This document shows positions 6,097-6,464 of a stretch of DNA of 6,464 nucleotides, piece after piece. Source of the stretch: Flavobacteriaceae bacterium. Its GTDB lineage: Bacteria > Bacteroidota > Bacteroidia > Flavobacteriales > Flavobacteriaceae. The DNA lies in assembly GCA_018608735.1 (NCBI GenBank), contig JABAYZ010000137.1, forward strand, positions 379-6,842, written 5' to 3'. Numbering within the stretch: position 1 is the stretch's first letter; every line of letters starts with the position of its first letter. A program made the position numbers and the translations under genes. The notes under the pieces were generated by a model that saw nothing but the letters and a program-made list of their open reading frames with translations, was not told where the DNA came from and made no database searches.

Positions 6097-6125
6097 ATGA
6101 TGGGGTGTTATATTAATCCTGTCAA
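6097..6125 (-). promoter_or_regulatory. Candidate leftward promoter of the four-gene operon
   Basis: On the minus strand a perfect TTGACA (6125-6120) is followed after 17 bp by CATCAT (6102-6097), which matches TATAAT at 4 of 6 positions. A start near 6090 would leave a leader of about 48 nt before the ATG at 6042. The spacing is ideal but the -10 is weak. Confidence 0.4.
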
Positions 6126-6128
6126 TTA

Positions 6129-6157
6129 TTACAGCTATATCAGGTAGAAATTATACT
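6129..6157 (+). promoter_or_regulatory. Candidate rightward promoter of the alpha/beta-hydrolase
   Basis: TATACT (6152-6157) matches the -10 consensus at 5 of 6 positions and lies about 13 bp before the hydrolase ribosome binding site. The hexamer 17 bp upstream (TTACAG) is a poor -35, so an activator may be needed if this promoter is used. Confidence 0.3.
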
Positions 6158-6169
6158 TAGTAAATAAAT

Positions 6170-6175
6170 AGGAGG
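6170..6175 (+). promoter_or_regulatory. Perfect Shine-Dalgarno that selects a TTG start
   Basis: AGGAGG lies 8 nt before the TTG at 6184-6186. There is no in-frame ATG near the beginning of the reading frame, so this site decides the start of the hydrolase. Confidence 0.85.
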
Positions 6176-6183
6176 ATACTAAA

Positions 6184-6464
6184 TTGAAAGTAGAAAAGGG
6201 TTATATCGGCGTTGATTCAGGGCAAATTCACTTTCGCCATGCGGGTGAGCGTAGCTCTCCCAGTATTTGCCTTTTCCATGCTTCACCAGGCTCTTCTCGC
6301 CAATTAACTGAATTAATTAGCACTCTTTCAAAAAAATTCTTTGTTTATGCACCAGACACACCTGGAAACGGTCTTTCAGACCCCCTTCCAATGGAACAGC
6401 CAGAAATATTTGATTATGCAAAATCACATTTACAGGCATTAAATAATATGGGCATTAAAAATAC
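6184..6464 (+). CDS. Alpha/beta-hydrolase fold protein (N-terminal part; continues past window)
   Basis: Ninety-three codons of an open frame run to the right edge. The reading starts at TTG, 8 nt after AGGAGG, and gives MKVEKGYIGVDSGQIHFRHA, then ICLFHASPGSS (residues 28-38), the strand plus oxyanion-hole loop corresponding to the HG motif of alpha/beta-hydrolases, and VYAPDTPGNGLSDP (54-67), the typical 'D.PG.G.S..P' turn. The nucleophile elbow and the catalytic acid and histidine lie beyond the window, so the activity (esterase, lactonase, C-C bond hydrolase or dehalogenase) cannot be chosen. The product starts directly with the core fold, without a signal peptide, so it is probably cytoplasmic. 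It diverges from the methyltransferase operon across a 141-bp region, hinting at a functional link. Confidence 0.88.
   Translation, partial: MKVEKGYIGVDSGQIHFRHAGERSSPSICLFHASPGSSRQLTELISTLSKKFFVYAPDTPGNGLSDPLPMEQPEIFDYAKSHLQALNNMGIKN

Larger units (their letters stand above)
6043..6183. promoter_or_regulatory. Divergent control region between the methyltransferase operon and the alpha/beta-hydrolase
   Basis: These 141 bp separate two divergent transcripts and contain no gene I can support. They include the candidate leftward and rightward promoters listed separately. A short CTGT...ACAG dyad (6119-6134, 8-base spacer) overlaps the leftward -35, a possible operator site. Shared control of the hydrolase and the operon is plausible but not demonstrated. 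Confidence 0.5.

Noticed and set aside
1..6464. CRISPR array, tRNA, rRNA, insertion sequence or phage genes
   Set aside because: No regularly spaced repeats, cloverleaf-like sequence, terminal inverted repeats, transposase or integrase motif was seen on either strand.

Overview
The window is AT-rich (well under half G+C by eye), gene-dense bacterial DNA. Tight operons, GTG and TTG starts, a TRAP transporter, an MmgE/PrpD protein and a class II aldolase together suggest a heterotrophic, probably aquatic proteobacterium, most likely an alphaproteobacterium. That taxonomic guess rests on gene content and base composition only; no rRNA or marker gene is present.

Layout. (1) Positions 1-1392, minus strand: a TRAP transporter pair, the small membrane subunit DctQ followed by the large permease DctM, which runs off the left edge. 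(2) Positions 1393-1564: a very AT-rich divergent control region with an imperfect dyad and a TTGACA box. (3) Positions 1565-3724, plus strand: an MmgE/PrpD-family protein followed after 36 bp by a class II aldolase/adducin-family protein. With the divergent transporter this looks like an uptake-and-catabolism module for a carboxylate whose identity the sequence does not give. (4) Positions 3725-3742: a convergent junction carrying a short hairpin. (5) Positions 3743-6042, minus strand: a four-gene operon with gaps of 14, 24 and 12 bp. In order of transcription it encodes a small helical protein, a class I SAM-dependent methyltransferase with a long extra N-terminal region, and two small proteins that are paralogous to each other with three cysteines at matching positions. 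(6) Positions 6043-6183: a second divergent control region. (7) Position 6184 to the right edge, plus strand: the N-terminal part of an alpha/beta-hydrolase that starts at TTG behind a perfect Shine-Dalgarno sequence.

The catabolic half is recognisable by family but its substrate is unknown. The four-gene operon is the part most likely to be undescribed: only the methyltransferase core can be assigned, and the duplicated cysteine-bearing domain next to it points to a dedicated, uncharacterised pathway, possibly sharing regulation with the divergent hydrolase.
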